Below, piece after piece: positions 53,701-61,472 of a DNA stretch of 64,000 nt. This DNA is from Thalassotalea insulae (GTDB lineage: Bacteria > Pseudomonadota > Gammaproteobacteria > Enterobacterales > Alteromonadaceae). The notes below the pieces were generated by a model. It was not told the origin of the DNA, made no database searches, and worked only from the letters and a program-made list of their open reading frames with translations. The position numbers and the translations under genes were made by a program. Location: NCBI RefSeq assembly GCF_030161395.1, contig NZ_BSST01000001.1:4154001-4218000 (forward strand), in the 5' to 3' direction. Numbering within the stretch: position 1 is the stretch's first letter; every line of letters starts with the position of its first letter.

Positions 53701-53882
53701 ACTACTTGTGGAGCCTGTCCTGGATAACTGGTTTTGATGATCACCTGAACATCTGATAAATCGGGAATAGCATCAATTGGGGTATTTTTGATGGCATATC
53801 CCCCGGCACCTATCAGAATCAGTGTCGCCAAAATGACAAATAATCGGTTATATATCGACCATTTAATAATCGCTGAAATCAT
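50754..53882 (-). CDS. cusA: CusA-type heavy-metal efflux RND transporter
   Basis: 1042 residues, standard HME-RND length. The N-terminus NRLFVILATLILIGAGGYAI opens the first of 12 membrane helices; PGQAPQVVQDQITYPLTTAM and the second-half helices are typical. Methionines in APMSMIETF and RIDMLATG correspond to the periplasmic Met region used by Cu/Ag pumps; proton-relay residues lie in the helix IAIGAMIDGAIVMTENMHKH. It forms the inner-membrane pump of the CusCBA system, probably exporting Cu(I)/Ag(I). It lies 13 bases after cusB and is the last gene of the operon. Confidence 0.93.
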   Translation of the reverse strand: MISAIIKWSIYNRLFVILATLILIGAGGYAIKNTPIDAIPDLSDVQVIIKTSYPGQAPQVVQDQITYPLTTAMLSVPGAITVRGYSFFGDSYVYVIFNEETDLYWARSRVLEYLSQVTPSLPDNARPQLGPDATGVGWVYLYALIDRSGQLDISELRSLQDWFLKYELQTIPGVSEIAAIGGMVKQYQVQVEPDKLRAYNVPLAHIKNAIQRGNQETGASVVEMAEAEYMVTTSGYITGIKDISNIPLGLNARGTPLTIGDVARVSLGPQMRRGVAEFNGEGEAVGGIVVMRYGENAAKTISAIKDKLEQLKASLPEGVEIIPVYDRSGLITEAVDNLWYKLLEEFVVVALVCIVFLAHLRSSLVAIISLPVGILAAFFIMHLQGINANIMSLGGIAIAIGAMIDGAIVMTENMHKHMEKTPLTNENRWQIVVQSASEVGPALFFSLLIITVSFVPVFTLEAQEGRMFSPLAFTKTYAMAASAALAITLVPVLMGYFVRGKVLAEHRNPINRLLVAVYLPLLKRVLTFPKLTILFAIMLTVIGFWPANKIGSEFIPPLDEGDLMYMPTTYPSISIGKARQLLQQTNKLISTVPEVATVFGKVGRAETATDPAPMSMIETFIQLKPKSQWRAGVTTESLKQELDQLVKFPGLTNAWVMPIKTRIDMLATGIKTPVGIKIAGPELKKIQEIGQELENILIDIPGTASVYSERVAGGRYLKVDIKRQQAARYGLNIADVQQVVASAIGGVNVSQTIEGQERYPINLRYPQDYRNSPEKLARLPIVTTTGMRIALADVADIRIEDGPPGIKSENARINGWVFVDIEDIDVGSYVEQAQKLLAKQLVLPPGYSINWSGQYEYMLRAKKKLSYVIPLTLAIIVVLLYLNFRNVTDVAIIVGTLPFALIGSIWLMYLQGFNFSVAAGVGFIALAGVAVEIGVIMLVFLNQAVNTVKQSKKTSNGFTDKELLQAIMTGAGMRIRPVIMTAAAVIIGLLPILYGTGTGSKVMSRIAAPMVGGMLSAVIMTLLVLPAIYYLVQRLKLAVINK

Positions 53883-53895
53883 AATGCGCTCCTAA

Positions 53896-55356
53896 TTAAT
53901 GATCGACATGTGACGTAGTTACCTGAGTGATATCAACTATCACTAGCTCATCGCGCACTTCAAAGGTAAAGTTTACGGTCATTTCCGGCGATAATTGCTC
54001 AATAGCAAGCTGCTCTGCCAAAACAAAATCCAAGGTTGCTGCCGGACGGTGCCATTTTTCAATCGGCTCTCGGCTGATATTTATCAGGCGATTATTGATA
54101 TCGATATGATTAATTACCCCACTAACGGTAGCTCGCTGAACGTCTGGCTCTACTGTCGTCATACGTTTAAAATCGGAATTTTTACTGGACTCTGAATCGA
54201 TTAAAAATTGTGCAGAAGTAACAATGCGATCTCCTGCTTTCACCCCTTGTATAATTTCTATATAACGTTCATCAACCCGGCCGATAGTTACTGCTATTGA
54301 TTTAAAATAGCCATCTGCTAGTGCCAGTACGACTCGGTTTTGACTGCCAGTGCGGATCACTGCTTCTTTAGGAACTACTAGGCTTGAGGATGGTTGTGGA
54401 GAAAATATCGTAATTTGTGCAAACATATTGGGCTTAAGTTGCAAATCTTCATTGTTAAATTTCAAACGGACTCGCAAGGTACGATTCTTTTCATCTAACG
54501 TCGGATAAATATAATCTACGATTCCTCGCCATTTTCTACCTGACAGGTAGTCCAGCGACATAGTTACCGGCGCGTCAGTTTTGACTAACTCTGCATCGCG
54601 TTCAAATATTTCCGCTTCAACCCAAACCTGATCAAGTTGTCCAATCGCCATTAAGGTAGTGCCAGGTTTGACGTAAGAACCTGCTCTGATTTGCAAACCA
54701 TCAACAACACCAGATTGAGGGGCATAAAAAGTGATGAATTGTTGTACCTGTTGTGACTTTTCCAATTCAGTAATAAATTTCTTTGATAATTGCAGTGCTG
54801 TTAACCGTGATCTGGCCGCTGAGATCAAGGCATTGTTGCCACGACTAAGTGCAATTAAAAATTCTTCCTGAGCATTAACTAACTCAGGCGAATAAAGCGT
54901 ATATAATGCCTGACCTTTGGTCACAGGATCGCCCACTGCTTTAACATAAAGTTGCTCTATCCAGCCATCTACTCTGGGATGAATATGTACCAATTTATCT
55001 TCATCATATTTGACATAGCCAACAGTGGTAATTTGTTGCGTCATGACTTTGTCGGTAACAGTTGCGGTGCGTACGCCAAGGTTATTTATCACTGTTGGAT
55101 TAATTTTTATCGCATTCGCTTGTGTTGTCGTATCAGTGCCGTCCTGATAGACAGGAATTAAATCCATGCCCATAGGTGATTTTCCCGGTTTATCACGACG
55201 ATAATTACTGTCCATAGGTGCAACCCAATAGAGTGGCTTTTTCTCGAATTTACCTTCTGGATTTTCAACCGTAATGCTCTGAAAGGCCTTAATGGCAATT
55301 GCACCAATGATAATGCCGAGCAGCAATGCGGTGATAATTTTAAAATGGCTTAACAT
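53896..55356 (-). CDS. cusB: CusB-type periplasmic adaptor with C-terminal CusF-like domain
   Basis: 486 residues from ATG 55356, with GGAGAA upstream; a TTG four codons earlier overlaps that site. A membrane anchor (IITALLLGIIIGAIAIKAF) is followed by a heavy-metal-binding-type segment (YWVAPMDSNYRRDKPGKSPM, GMDLIPVY), in which the usual Cys/His are absent, then barrel-sandwich and beta-barrel adaptor domains. Residues about 410-480 resemble CusF (ATVSGVINHIDINNRLINIS), but where CusF has its Cu ligands (H, W, M, M) this protein has R, R, A, L (SREPIEKWHRPAATLDF). It bridges CusA and CusC. The gene starts one base after the cusC stop. Confidence 0.9.
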   Translation of the reverse strand: MLSHFKIITALLLGIIIGAIAIKAFQSITVENPEGKFEKKPLYWVAPMDSNYRRDKPGKSPMGMDLIPVYQDGTDTTTQANAIKINPTVINNLGVRTATVTDKVMTQQITTVGYVKYDEDKLVHIHPRVDGWIEQLYVKAVGDPVTKGQALYTLYSPELVNAQEEFLIALSRGNNALISAARSRLTALQLSKKFITELEKSQQVQQFITFYAPQSGVVDGLQIRAGSYVKPGTTLMAIGQLDQVWVEAEIFERDAELVKTDAPVTMSLDYLSGRKWRGIVDYIYPTLDEKNRTLRVRLKFNNEDLQLKPNMFAQITIFSPQPSSSLVVPKEAVIRTGSQNRVVLALADGYFKSIAVTIGRVDERYIEIIQGVKAGDRIVTSAQFLIDSESSKNSDFKRMTTVEPDVQRATVSGVINHIDINNRLINISREPIEKWHRPAATLDFVLAEQLAIEQLSPEMTVNFTFEVRDELVIVDITQVTTSHVDH

Positions 55357-55357
55357 A

Positions 55358-56701
55358 TCATTCTCCAATAATGCCTATCTTTGGTGATGGTGTGAGGTAA
55401 TAATTGAGTTGAGCGACTGCCTTTAACAATTCTACATCGATATCAAGCGCAGCAATTTGATGATTAAGTTCTGCTATTTTTGCCCGTACCACTTCAGCAA
55501 AATCACCATCATCATGAGTGTAAGCAGTTAACGATGCCTCGGCCTGTTCATGGCTTTGTAACAGTAATTCTTGCTGATAAAGCTGCTGCCGCTTTGATAA
55601 ATACTTTAACTGTTGATGAAACTTAGTTACCTGACTCAGCATTTGTTTGATTAATAGTAACTTTTCTGTTTTTACCGCTTCTGAGCGCGCCACTGAAGCT
55701 GCCAATTGTTTATCCTGTCGATTATTGGTAAACAGCGGGACATCAAACGTAACACCAACGGAAAATAGATCTGCCCGGTTGCCACCATTATCTGCATGAT
55801 CACGATAAGCATAACTGGCATTTACGCCCCACTGAGGTTTAAATCGCTCATTCGCTAGCGTAACTGATGATTGTGCCATTTTTTGTTGAATATCTAATGC
55901 AAGTACCAGAGGATGTTGTGCAAGCCGAGCAATTAATTGATGCTGTTGGTTCAAGTTAATATCTAACAGCGTTATATCAGGTAGTTGTTCAGCTATTTTA
56001 AATCGCAGCCCTCCTAGTTGATCAATAAAATCACTTTCCGATAATTTGCTCTGTTGTGGGTATAACCATTGGTTCAGGCTCGCGATTGCCATATCAAGCT
56101 TTTGCTGTTGCACAGTGAGTGTGTCATTGAGTTGAATTAACTCTAACTGAGCACGGATCACATCCTGTTGCCGGGTTTTACCAACGGTGGAGGAGTAACT
56201 GGCTTTTGCAAGATCGACCATTTGCTCAAACAAAGCCTTATCCTGATTGATCAAGGCAATAGACTGTTGTGCTAAAAACGCATCTAACCACAACATAGTA
56301 ACTGTTGCGGTTACTTGCGCCTTTCTATCGTCCCTCATTAACGGATGCTTACTGGACTTTAATTGCAATATTTTTTGCTTAATAGCCAGGCTTTCTCCAC
56401 GAGGAAACATCTGTGAGATCCCCAGTTTAATCTGGGTCATAGCTTCTTGATGAAAACCTAAATTATCTGCCGGTAAATTTAAAACACCAAGCGATACTTT
56501 AGGGTCCGGTAAACTGGCAGCGGCAATACTTTCTGCCGTTATTGCCGATTGTCGTAATTTATTTCCGACTAACCAGGGATCATTGGTGGTTGCCATGGAA
56601 ACGGCTTGCGCTAAAGTGATTGTTTGTGGCGTGGCTAAACAAGCCAAGCTAAAACTTGATATTACAAGCAGTAGATAAATATTAATTGAATAAATCGTCA
56701 C
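55358..56701 (-). CDS. cusC: CusC/TolC-like outer-membrane efflux protein
   Basis: 447 residues from GTG 56701 with an excellent GGAGG six bases upstream. A signal peptide ends near SLACLATPQ. Two repeated OEP halves are visible: LAQAVSMATTNDPWLVGNKL and the alpha-helical RQQDVIRAQLELIQLNDTLT, then the second half NASYAYRDHADNGG and FDVPLFTNNRQDKQL. It forms the outer-membrane channel of the tripartite heavy-metal pump. First gene of the cusCBA operon, with a terminator between it and the upstream small gene. Confidence 0.9.
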   Translation of the reverse strand: MTIYSINIYLLLVISSFSLACLATPQTITLAQAVSMATTNDPWLVGNKLRQSAITAESIAAASLPDPKVSLGVLNLPADNLGFHQEAMTQIKLGISQMFPRGESLAIKQKILQLKSSKHPLMRDDRKAQVTATVTMLWLDAFLAQQSIALINQDKALFEQMVDLAKASYSSTVGKTRQQDVIRAQLELIQLNDTLTVQQQKLDMAIASLNQWLYPQQSKLSESDFIDQLGGLRFKIAEQLPDITLLDINLNQQHQLIARLAQHPLVLALDIQQKMAQSSVTLANERFKPQWGVNASYAYRDHADNGGNRADLFSVGVTFDVPLFTNNRQDKQLAASVARSEAVKTEKLLLIKQMLSQVTKFHQQLKYLSKRQQLYQQELLLQSHEQAEASLTAYTHDDGDFAEVVRAKIAELNHQIAALDIDVELLKAVAQLNYYLTPSPKIGIIGE

Positions 56702-56762
56702 TATATCCTCCAGAAAACTGGATCAATAAAGCCGCTCGGGCCTTTTAAAAAATAATTGAGTT

Positions 56763-56786
56763 AATAAAAATGCCTAAATTTAGGCA
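56763..56786 (-). terminator. Terminator of the Met/His/Cys-rich protein gene
   Basis: TGCCTAAATTTAGGCA (56771-56786), a perfect palindrome followed on the minus strand by TTTTTATTAA. It separates the small gene from cusCBA. Confidence 0.7.
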
Positions 56787-56799
56787 CACTAAGGCTGGG

Positions 56800-57210
56800 T
56801 TAGCCGAAGATCGGTGGACGATAAAGGGATTTTGATTGAGTAGTAGGCTTTTTTAAATTTAAGAATAAAGGTTTTTCTGAAAGAGGGTTAACAATTAACA
56901 AATTGAGGCTATTTAATACCAAAGTGACTGATGTGCAGGCATTATCAGGGCAAACACATTCATTATCACAACAATCCATTGGTGTTTCACTGGTGGTTGA
57001 CATCATTTTATCAATAGAAGCGGCCATATTAGCGCCAGACATTAGATGCATACTGTGAGCATTCATCTCGGTACTACTAGGGTGCATTTTGCAAGACATC
57101 GTTGTATACGCAAGCGCCTGCCCGATAAAGGCTAGCAGCACTAGAGCTGTAAACAATAGTTTTGTAAATGTCCGATAAATAAACACAGCAGTTAACTTAT
57201 ACCTCAACAA
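56800..57210 (-). CDS. Periplasmic Met/His/Cys-rich protein, likely metal-associated
   Basis: 136 residues. A long signal peptide (LLFTALVLLAFIGQALAY) precedes a mature region with dense potential metal ligands: CKMHPSSTEMNAHSMHLMSG, DKMM and MDCCDNECVCPDNAC, ending in the family-like SLYRPPIFG. The composition suits Cu(I)/Ag(I) binding. It is encoded just upstream of cusCBA on the same strand but bounded by terminators on both sides, so it has its own promoter. Possibly a copper scavenger or feeder for the pump; no specific family is named. Confidence 0.7.
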   Translation of the reverse strand: MLRYKLTAVFIYRTFTKLLFTALVLLAFIGQALAYTTMSCKMHPSSTEMNAHSMHLMSGANMAASIDKMMSTTSETPMDCCDNECVCPDNACTSVTLVLNSLNLLIVNPLSEKPLFLNLKKPTTQSKSLYRPPIFG

Positions 57211-57214
57211 AATA

Positions 57215-57245
57215 ACCCGCTCAAACTATATTGAGCGGTTTATAT
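57215..57245 (-). terminator. Terminator of the EAL-HDOD gene
   Basis: CCGCTCAA (57217-57224) and TTGAGCGG (57231-57238) form an 8-bp stem with a 6-base loop, followed on the minus strand by GTTATTTTGT. It lies 56 bases after the stop at 57295. Confidence 0.7.
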
Positions 57246-57294
57246 TCTACATTAAATTTTAATAGTATCAATTTACTAATAATTTATATGTAAA

Positions 57295-58506
57295 CTAAAT
57301 ATCAAGTGTTTGGCACCAGCGACTCGCTTCAACAAATTCTTTATGAATAAAGTCCTTATCTAGCCCATAGGTGTCAATTAAGACATTAATATTATCACCA
57401 TTACCAGTAATATAATCTGTGGTTAATGACAGTAGCTCTCCAAGAGGCCCATCTTTATTTACTAATGCCTGTATAATCGGGGTAGCTAATGGCATGGTTT
57501 TAACAATTTCATCTATTGGCATACGTAAAATTACTTCAATAGCGCTTAATAACCCCGTGATAAAGGCAAAGTCACTGACTTCTTTAAAGATGCTGTGATT
57601 AGCGATAGAAGTCATTAATTTAGCGGTAATTAACGCCTGCTTGGTTATTTCATCAGTTTTTTCTGTCGATAGCTTAGATAAAGCTAAAATGGTAACAAAC
57701 TGTTTTAGTTTATCTTCACCTAAATAAGCGGTAGCTTGCTTGAGCGAAGTAATTTCAACTCGGGTACCAGTACCGACATTATTAACCATTTTTAGTAAGC
57801 CAACTGTTAGATTAACATCATGACTAATAATTTGGGCGATTTTGCTATAGTCGAGAGGTGTATTGAAGGTTTCACTGATTAAATGCAGCATTTGCGTTTT
57901 AATCGGCGCTAATGTTTGACCTTCAATAATTTCCGGTTGATGATAAAAAAAGCCTTGGTAAAAATTAAAGCCAACTTCTGCTAATGCCTGCAATTGATAG
58001 TTGGTTTCTACTTTTTCTGCCGCTAATTTAATATTATAGGGTTTTAGTCGCTGGATAACTGGCTGCAATCGTTTAGGGTTAATTTTCTCAATATCGACTT
58101 TAATAATGGATAAATAAGGAAATAATTCATCCCATTGGTCATCTACATCATATTCAGTTAACGCAATGCGATAGCCTTTTTCGCTATAATATTTCAAAAT
58201 CTTTACTAACCGCTCAGTTGGCGTTGAATGACCAACCAGTTCGATGACAATAGATTTATTATCAAACATTAACGGATATTTATTGATCAAGCATTTTTCT
58301 GTGAAGTTGATAAATGCCAATTTGCCTAAACTAATGGTTTTAATGTCACCTTGCAGATGATTTTGAATAATCAGTTTTGAACTGGCAACATCTTGATCTA
58401 TTTCAGGAAACTTGTTCTCTGGGCTATCTCTAAATAATAATTCATAGCCAATAGTTTTTGAATGACGGTCAAGAATTGCTTGACGAGCAATGTAGGTACT
58501 GTACAT
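57295..58506 (-). CDS. EAL-HDOD (YuxH-type) signalling protein
   Basis: 403 residues. It begins YIARQAILDRHSKTIGYELL FR-like, the standard opening of YuxH/CdgJ proteins. The EAL half (1 to about 200) keeps the Glu of YELL but its DDFG site reads TEYDVDDQW, so phosphodiesterase activity is unlikely. The HDOD half (about 200-400) has NVGTGTRVEITSLKQATAYL, the helix-turn typical of HDOD. Such proteins act as c-di-GMP-linked scaffolds for motility or surface behaviour. Single-gene unit with its own terminator. Confidence 0.88.
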   Translation of the reverse strand: MYSTYIARQAILDRHSKTIGYELLFRDSPENKFPEIDQDVASSKLIIQNHLQGDIKTISLGKLAFINFTEKCLINKYPLMFDNKSIVIELVGHSTPTERLVKILKYYSEKGYRIALTEYDVDDQWDELFPYLSIIKVDIEKINPKRLQPVIQRLKPYNIKLAAEKVETNYQLQALAEVGFNFYQGFFYHQPEIIEGQTLAPIKTQMLHLISETFNTPLDYSKIAQIISHDVNLTVGLLKMVNNVGTGTRVEITSLKQATAYLGEDKLKQFVTILALSKLSTEKTDEITKQALITAKLMTSIANHSIFKEVSDFAFITGLLSAIEVILRMPIDEIVKTMPLATPIIQALVNKDGPLGELLSLTTDYITGNGDNINVLIDTYGLDKDFIHKEFVEASRWCQTLDI

Positions 58507-58604
58507 CTATTTTATTTACTTATTATTGTTTCTAACAAAATACCCTATTTTTACTATAAAAATAAAGTGGCAAGTGCGTATTTTAACGGCTTTTTCGTAA
58601 TTTT

Positions 58605-59810
58605 TTACGTTTTCACTGAACAATGAATAATCGGTGCTAATAGCTTTGGCTGATTATTCCACTTAGCAGGTAAAGTTAAGTTAAGTAAGTTCGCTAAAAA
58701 CGGCATGATATAAACGTTATTGAATGGTGGTATATTAACAGCTGAATTAATATCCGGGCCAGAGGCAATAAAAATCCCGTTCATTGCAGGTGTTAATTTA
58801 GGATCAAACCCATGAGTAGCAGCGCCATTAAGAGAAAATTTCTCTACAAAAATAGCAGGAGCATCGGCATTAACAATAAGCTCTGGAATAACCTCACTTT
58901 CTTTATTCATCTGCCAGTGCTCAGGATATTCCCCTTTTTGATACACAGTAAAAGGATATTGCTGAGCTAGATGTGTTAAATGTGATCGGACATCGTTAAG
59001 CCGTTGTTTATTCTTTTCATAGATATATAGCTGGGTCTGACCATTAACTACGTTTAACCGGTCAAATCGCTTAACTAATTTTGGCCAATAAATAGTGCTA
59101 TTTTTATCAATATCAACCATGCCATGATCAGATAATAGTATGATATTAGGTGTTAATTGAGTCTGCTGTTTAATCTGAGTGATTAACTGCCCTAATTGAT
59201 CATCAAACGTTTTAATCGCATTAGCTAGTTCTATTGAATTCACGCCATGTCGGTGTCCTATGTTGTCAATAGCCGAAAAGTAACTCATGATTACTGCCGG
59301 GCGTTGGTCTTTAGCTAAGCTTAACCATTGAAATATTTGCGCCATCCCCTTTTCACTTGACGTATTATCTTTATATGGCACCAGGTAGCTAGGTTTAGGT
59401 GTAAATGTTTTAGCTTCAGATTCAGGCCAAAAATACACGGCAGATTTTAGCCCTTGCTGTTCTGCTAAGCTCCATATAGCAGTCGCATTAAGCCAATGGA
59501 TATTATCTTTTGCGGTGCCTTTTTTATATCTTTTTCCCAGCTCAGGATGATAAAAACTATTATGTACTATGCCATGTTCCGTCGGATAAACACCAGTGGC
59601 TAGCGTAATATGATTAGGAAAGGTTTTAGAAGGAAAAGATGGGATCAAACCTTTGGCGCTAGCTCCTTTATTCATTAACGCCAAGATATTTTTCGGTTGA
59701 TATTTCGCTATATAATCATACGCAAAGCCATCAATAGAAATAACAACAACTGGGTTTTTGCCATAACTCTTAACAGAAAATAATAACAGTAAAATTACGA
59801 AACGACACAT
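58605..59810 (-). CDS. Ectonucleotide pyrophosphatase/phosphodiesterase-like enzyme
   Basis: 401 residues. A signal peptide (FVILLLLFSVKSYG) precedes an alkaline-phosphatase-superfamily domain: first metal Asp in VVVISIDGFAYDY, nucleophile Thr in FPSKTFPNHITLATG, SAIDNIGHRHG and LLSDHGMVDID for the other metal ligands, and AATHGFDP for the last His. This is the NPP pattern, so it likely hydrolyses nucleotide or phosphodiester substrates in the periplasm. It lies downstream of the phosphoribosyltransferase gene but is separated from it by a terminator. Confidence 0.88.
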   Translation of the reverse strand: MCRFVILLLLFSVKSYGKNPVVVISIDGFAYDYIAKYQPKNILALMNKGASAKGLIPSFPSKTFPNHITLATGVYPTEHGIVHNSFYHPELGKRYKKGTAKDNIHWLNATAIWSLAEQQGLKSAVYFWPESEAKTFTPKPSYLVPYKDNTSSEKGMAQIFQWLSLAKDQRPAVIMSYFSAIDNIGHRHGVNSIELANAIKTFDDQLGQLITQIKQQTQLTPNIILLSDHGMVDIDKNSTIYWPKLVKRFDRLNVVNGQTQLYIYEKNKQRLNDVRSHLTHLAQQYPFTVYQKGEYPEHWQMNKESEVIPELIVNADAPAIFVEKFSLNGAATHGFDPKLTPAMNGIFIASGPDINSAVNIPPFNNVYIMPFLANLLNLTLPAKWNNQPKLLAPIIHCSVKT

Positions 59811-59827
59811 GAGTGAACTACCTAAAA

Positions 59828-59862
59828 TAAAAAAGCATAATAAAACTTTATTATGCTTTTAT
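59828..59862. terminator. Bidirectional terminator
   Basis: AAAAGCATAATAAA (59831-59844) and TTTATTATGCTTTT (59847-59860) are exact complements around AC, flanked by A- and T-runs. It ends the phosphoribosyltransferase transcript on the minus strand. Confidence 0.8.
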
Positions 59863-59885
59863 TAACAACACGTCCTAGTGATTTA

Positions 59886-60443
59886 TCAAACAAACAATTC
59901 TTTAATATTTGCCAGATCTGTTTTACCTTCTATCAGTTCTTCAGGCGTTAATCCCGACAATTCATGCGGAAAGACTAACCATTCATCTGATTCGTGAACA
60001 TAATAATCAGGGACTAAATCAACTTTAGAATTCTTTGGCTTATACCAAGGACAAGCAACTCTGACATCGCCTGGCATATTTTTTCGTGTTAATAGTTTTA
60101 ATTGATTAATTAAGGCATCAATACTGCGACCAGAGTCAAAAACATCATCAACGATTAATAAGCTATCATCGGCGTTGGCATTTTCAATAATATAATGCAA
60201 ACCGTGAACTTTAATTTCTTTACTCTGTTGGTTTATACCGTAATAAGATGACGTTCTGACAGCGATATGATCAGTTTCCACTTTTTTATAATCAAAAAAT
60301 TCTTGTACTGCAATACCGATGGGCGCACCGCCTCGCCATATGCCAACGATATAATCTGGGCGAAAACCATCTTCAAATACTTTTGCGGCAACTCTAAATG
60401 AGTCTTCTAATAATTCTTGTGCGGTTATATAACGTTTTTCCAT
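59886..60443 (-). CDS. Phosphoribosyltransferase, purine-salvage type
   Basis: 185 residues from ATG 60443; a TTG four codons earlier is in frame but less likely. No ribosome-binding site is obvious. Visible: IVGIWRGGAPIGIAVQEFF (the pyrophosphate loop region), the PRPP-binding motif LLIVDDVFDSGRSIDAL and VACPWYKPKNSKVDLVPDYY, matching hypoxanthine/xanthine-guanine phosphoribosyltransferases. It would convert a purine base plus PRPP to the nucleotide in the cytoplasm. Which base is used cannot be decided from sequence. Confidence 0.85.
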   Translation of the reverse strand: MEKRYITAQELLEDSFRVAAKVFEDGFRPDYIVGIWRGGAPIGIAVQEFFDYKKVETDHIAVRTSSYYGINQQSKEIKVHGLHYIIENANADDSLLIVDDVFDSGRSIDALINQLKLLTRKNMPGDVRVACPWYKPKNSKVDLVPDYYVHESDEWLVFPHELSGLTPEELIEGKTDLANIKELFV

Positions 60444-60479
60444 TTGTAAAACCAAAATCTGACCAAATAGTTAAGTCTA

Positions 60480-61472
60480 TTATAACGTCATGTGATCAAA
60501 AATGTTATGGCTAGTATTAGAAATAAGTTGATCAAGCAGAATTAATTGATGATAAATAACATTTGTTGATTGGGCTAATAACCCTTTATTTGCATTTTGG
60601 TAATTATCAGAAGGTGTATGATAATTTTTATGCACGCCTACTCCATAATAGATAAATGGGATCCTTTGTCGGTAAAAAGCATAATGATCGCTAGCTTTTA
60701 GCCAGTTAATTCTTTGATTGTTAATTGATAGTTGTCGCTTGAACCCTTTTATAACTGGAAAATTTTGATAAGAGTGTTGCTGAAAAAAATAGGTTCTTTC
60801 AGACGGTGGCAAAAGCTTTGTCAGCCCCTTAGAGTAATAATGTAACCTCTGACTATCTTGGCTGCCTGCAAGCATATCAAGATTCACATTGACTTTAATT
60901 TGATTCATCAACGGCTGATTTTGCTGAATAAACGCTTTAATTCCTTTAAGATTACTTTCTTCGCCATCGGTGAAAATCACTAATATATTGTGCTTTAATT
61001 GTAGATTGTTATCGGTCAAATACTTGAGTATTGCCAAAATAGCTGCACTACCAGAAGCATTATCATCAGCACCATTGTAAATATTGTTTCCCTGCTTACC
61101 AATATGATCAAAATGAGCGGTCAAAACAAGGTATTGCTCAGTATGCCTATACGCAGGTAACAAACCAACAATGTTATTACCGTAAACAGGTTGGTCTGAG
61201 CGATTAATATAACTAAAACTGTGACGATAATGCCTGTTAAATGGCTTTATATTGAGCTGTTTTAATTGAGTAATCAGGTATTTCTGTGCTTGCAAATTAC
61301 CCTTAGTTCCTACTTTACGTCCTGTTAGTTGATCCGAAGCTAAATATTGAAAACAGGCAAATAAATAATTCTCATCTATAACATGCGTTAATCTAGGTTG
61401 AGCTAACGGAATAGTCTGGCAACCAAACAGTAATAAAAGGCACCAGTAATGAATACAATAACGCTTAATCAC
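60480..61472 (-). CDS. M28-family metallopeptidase lipoprotein
   Basis: 330 residues from GTG 61472, which overlaps the upstream TPR gene by 8 bases. A lipoprotein signal ends LLLLFGC. Zinc ligands are visible: His and Asp of LTAHFDHIG, Asp of YNGADDNASGSAAIL, Glu pair of TDGEESNLKG, Asp of VNLDMLAG and the last His of NYHTPSD. This matches M28 aminopeptidases acting in the periplasm or on the outer membrane. Probably cotranslated with the upstream lipoprotein. Confidence 0.88.
   Translation of the reverse strand: MIKRYCIHYWCLLLLFGCQTIPLAQPRLTHVIDENYLFACFQYLASDQLTGRKVGTKGNLQAQKYLITQLKQLNIKPFNRHYRHSFSYINRSDQPVYGNNIVGLLPAYRHTEQYLVLTAHFDHIGKQGNNIYNGADDNASGSAAILAILKYLTDNNLQLKHNILVIFTDGEESNLKGIKAFIQQNQPLMNQIKVNVNLDMLAGSQDSQRLHYYSKGLTKLLPPSERTYFFQQHSYQNFPVIKGFKRQLSINNQRINWLKASDHYAFYRQRIPFIYYGVGVHKNYHTPSDNYQNANKGLLAQSTNVIYHQLILLDQLISNTSHNIFDHMTL

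Noticed and set aside
50754..57210. AcrB/MexB-type multidrug efflux operon
   Set aside because: Pump sequence, adaptor metal-segment remnants and gene order cusC-B-A fit the heavy-metal RND group.
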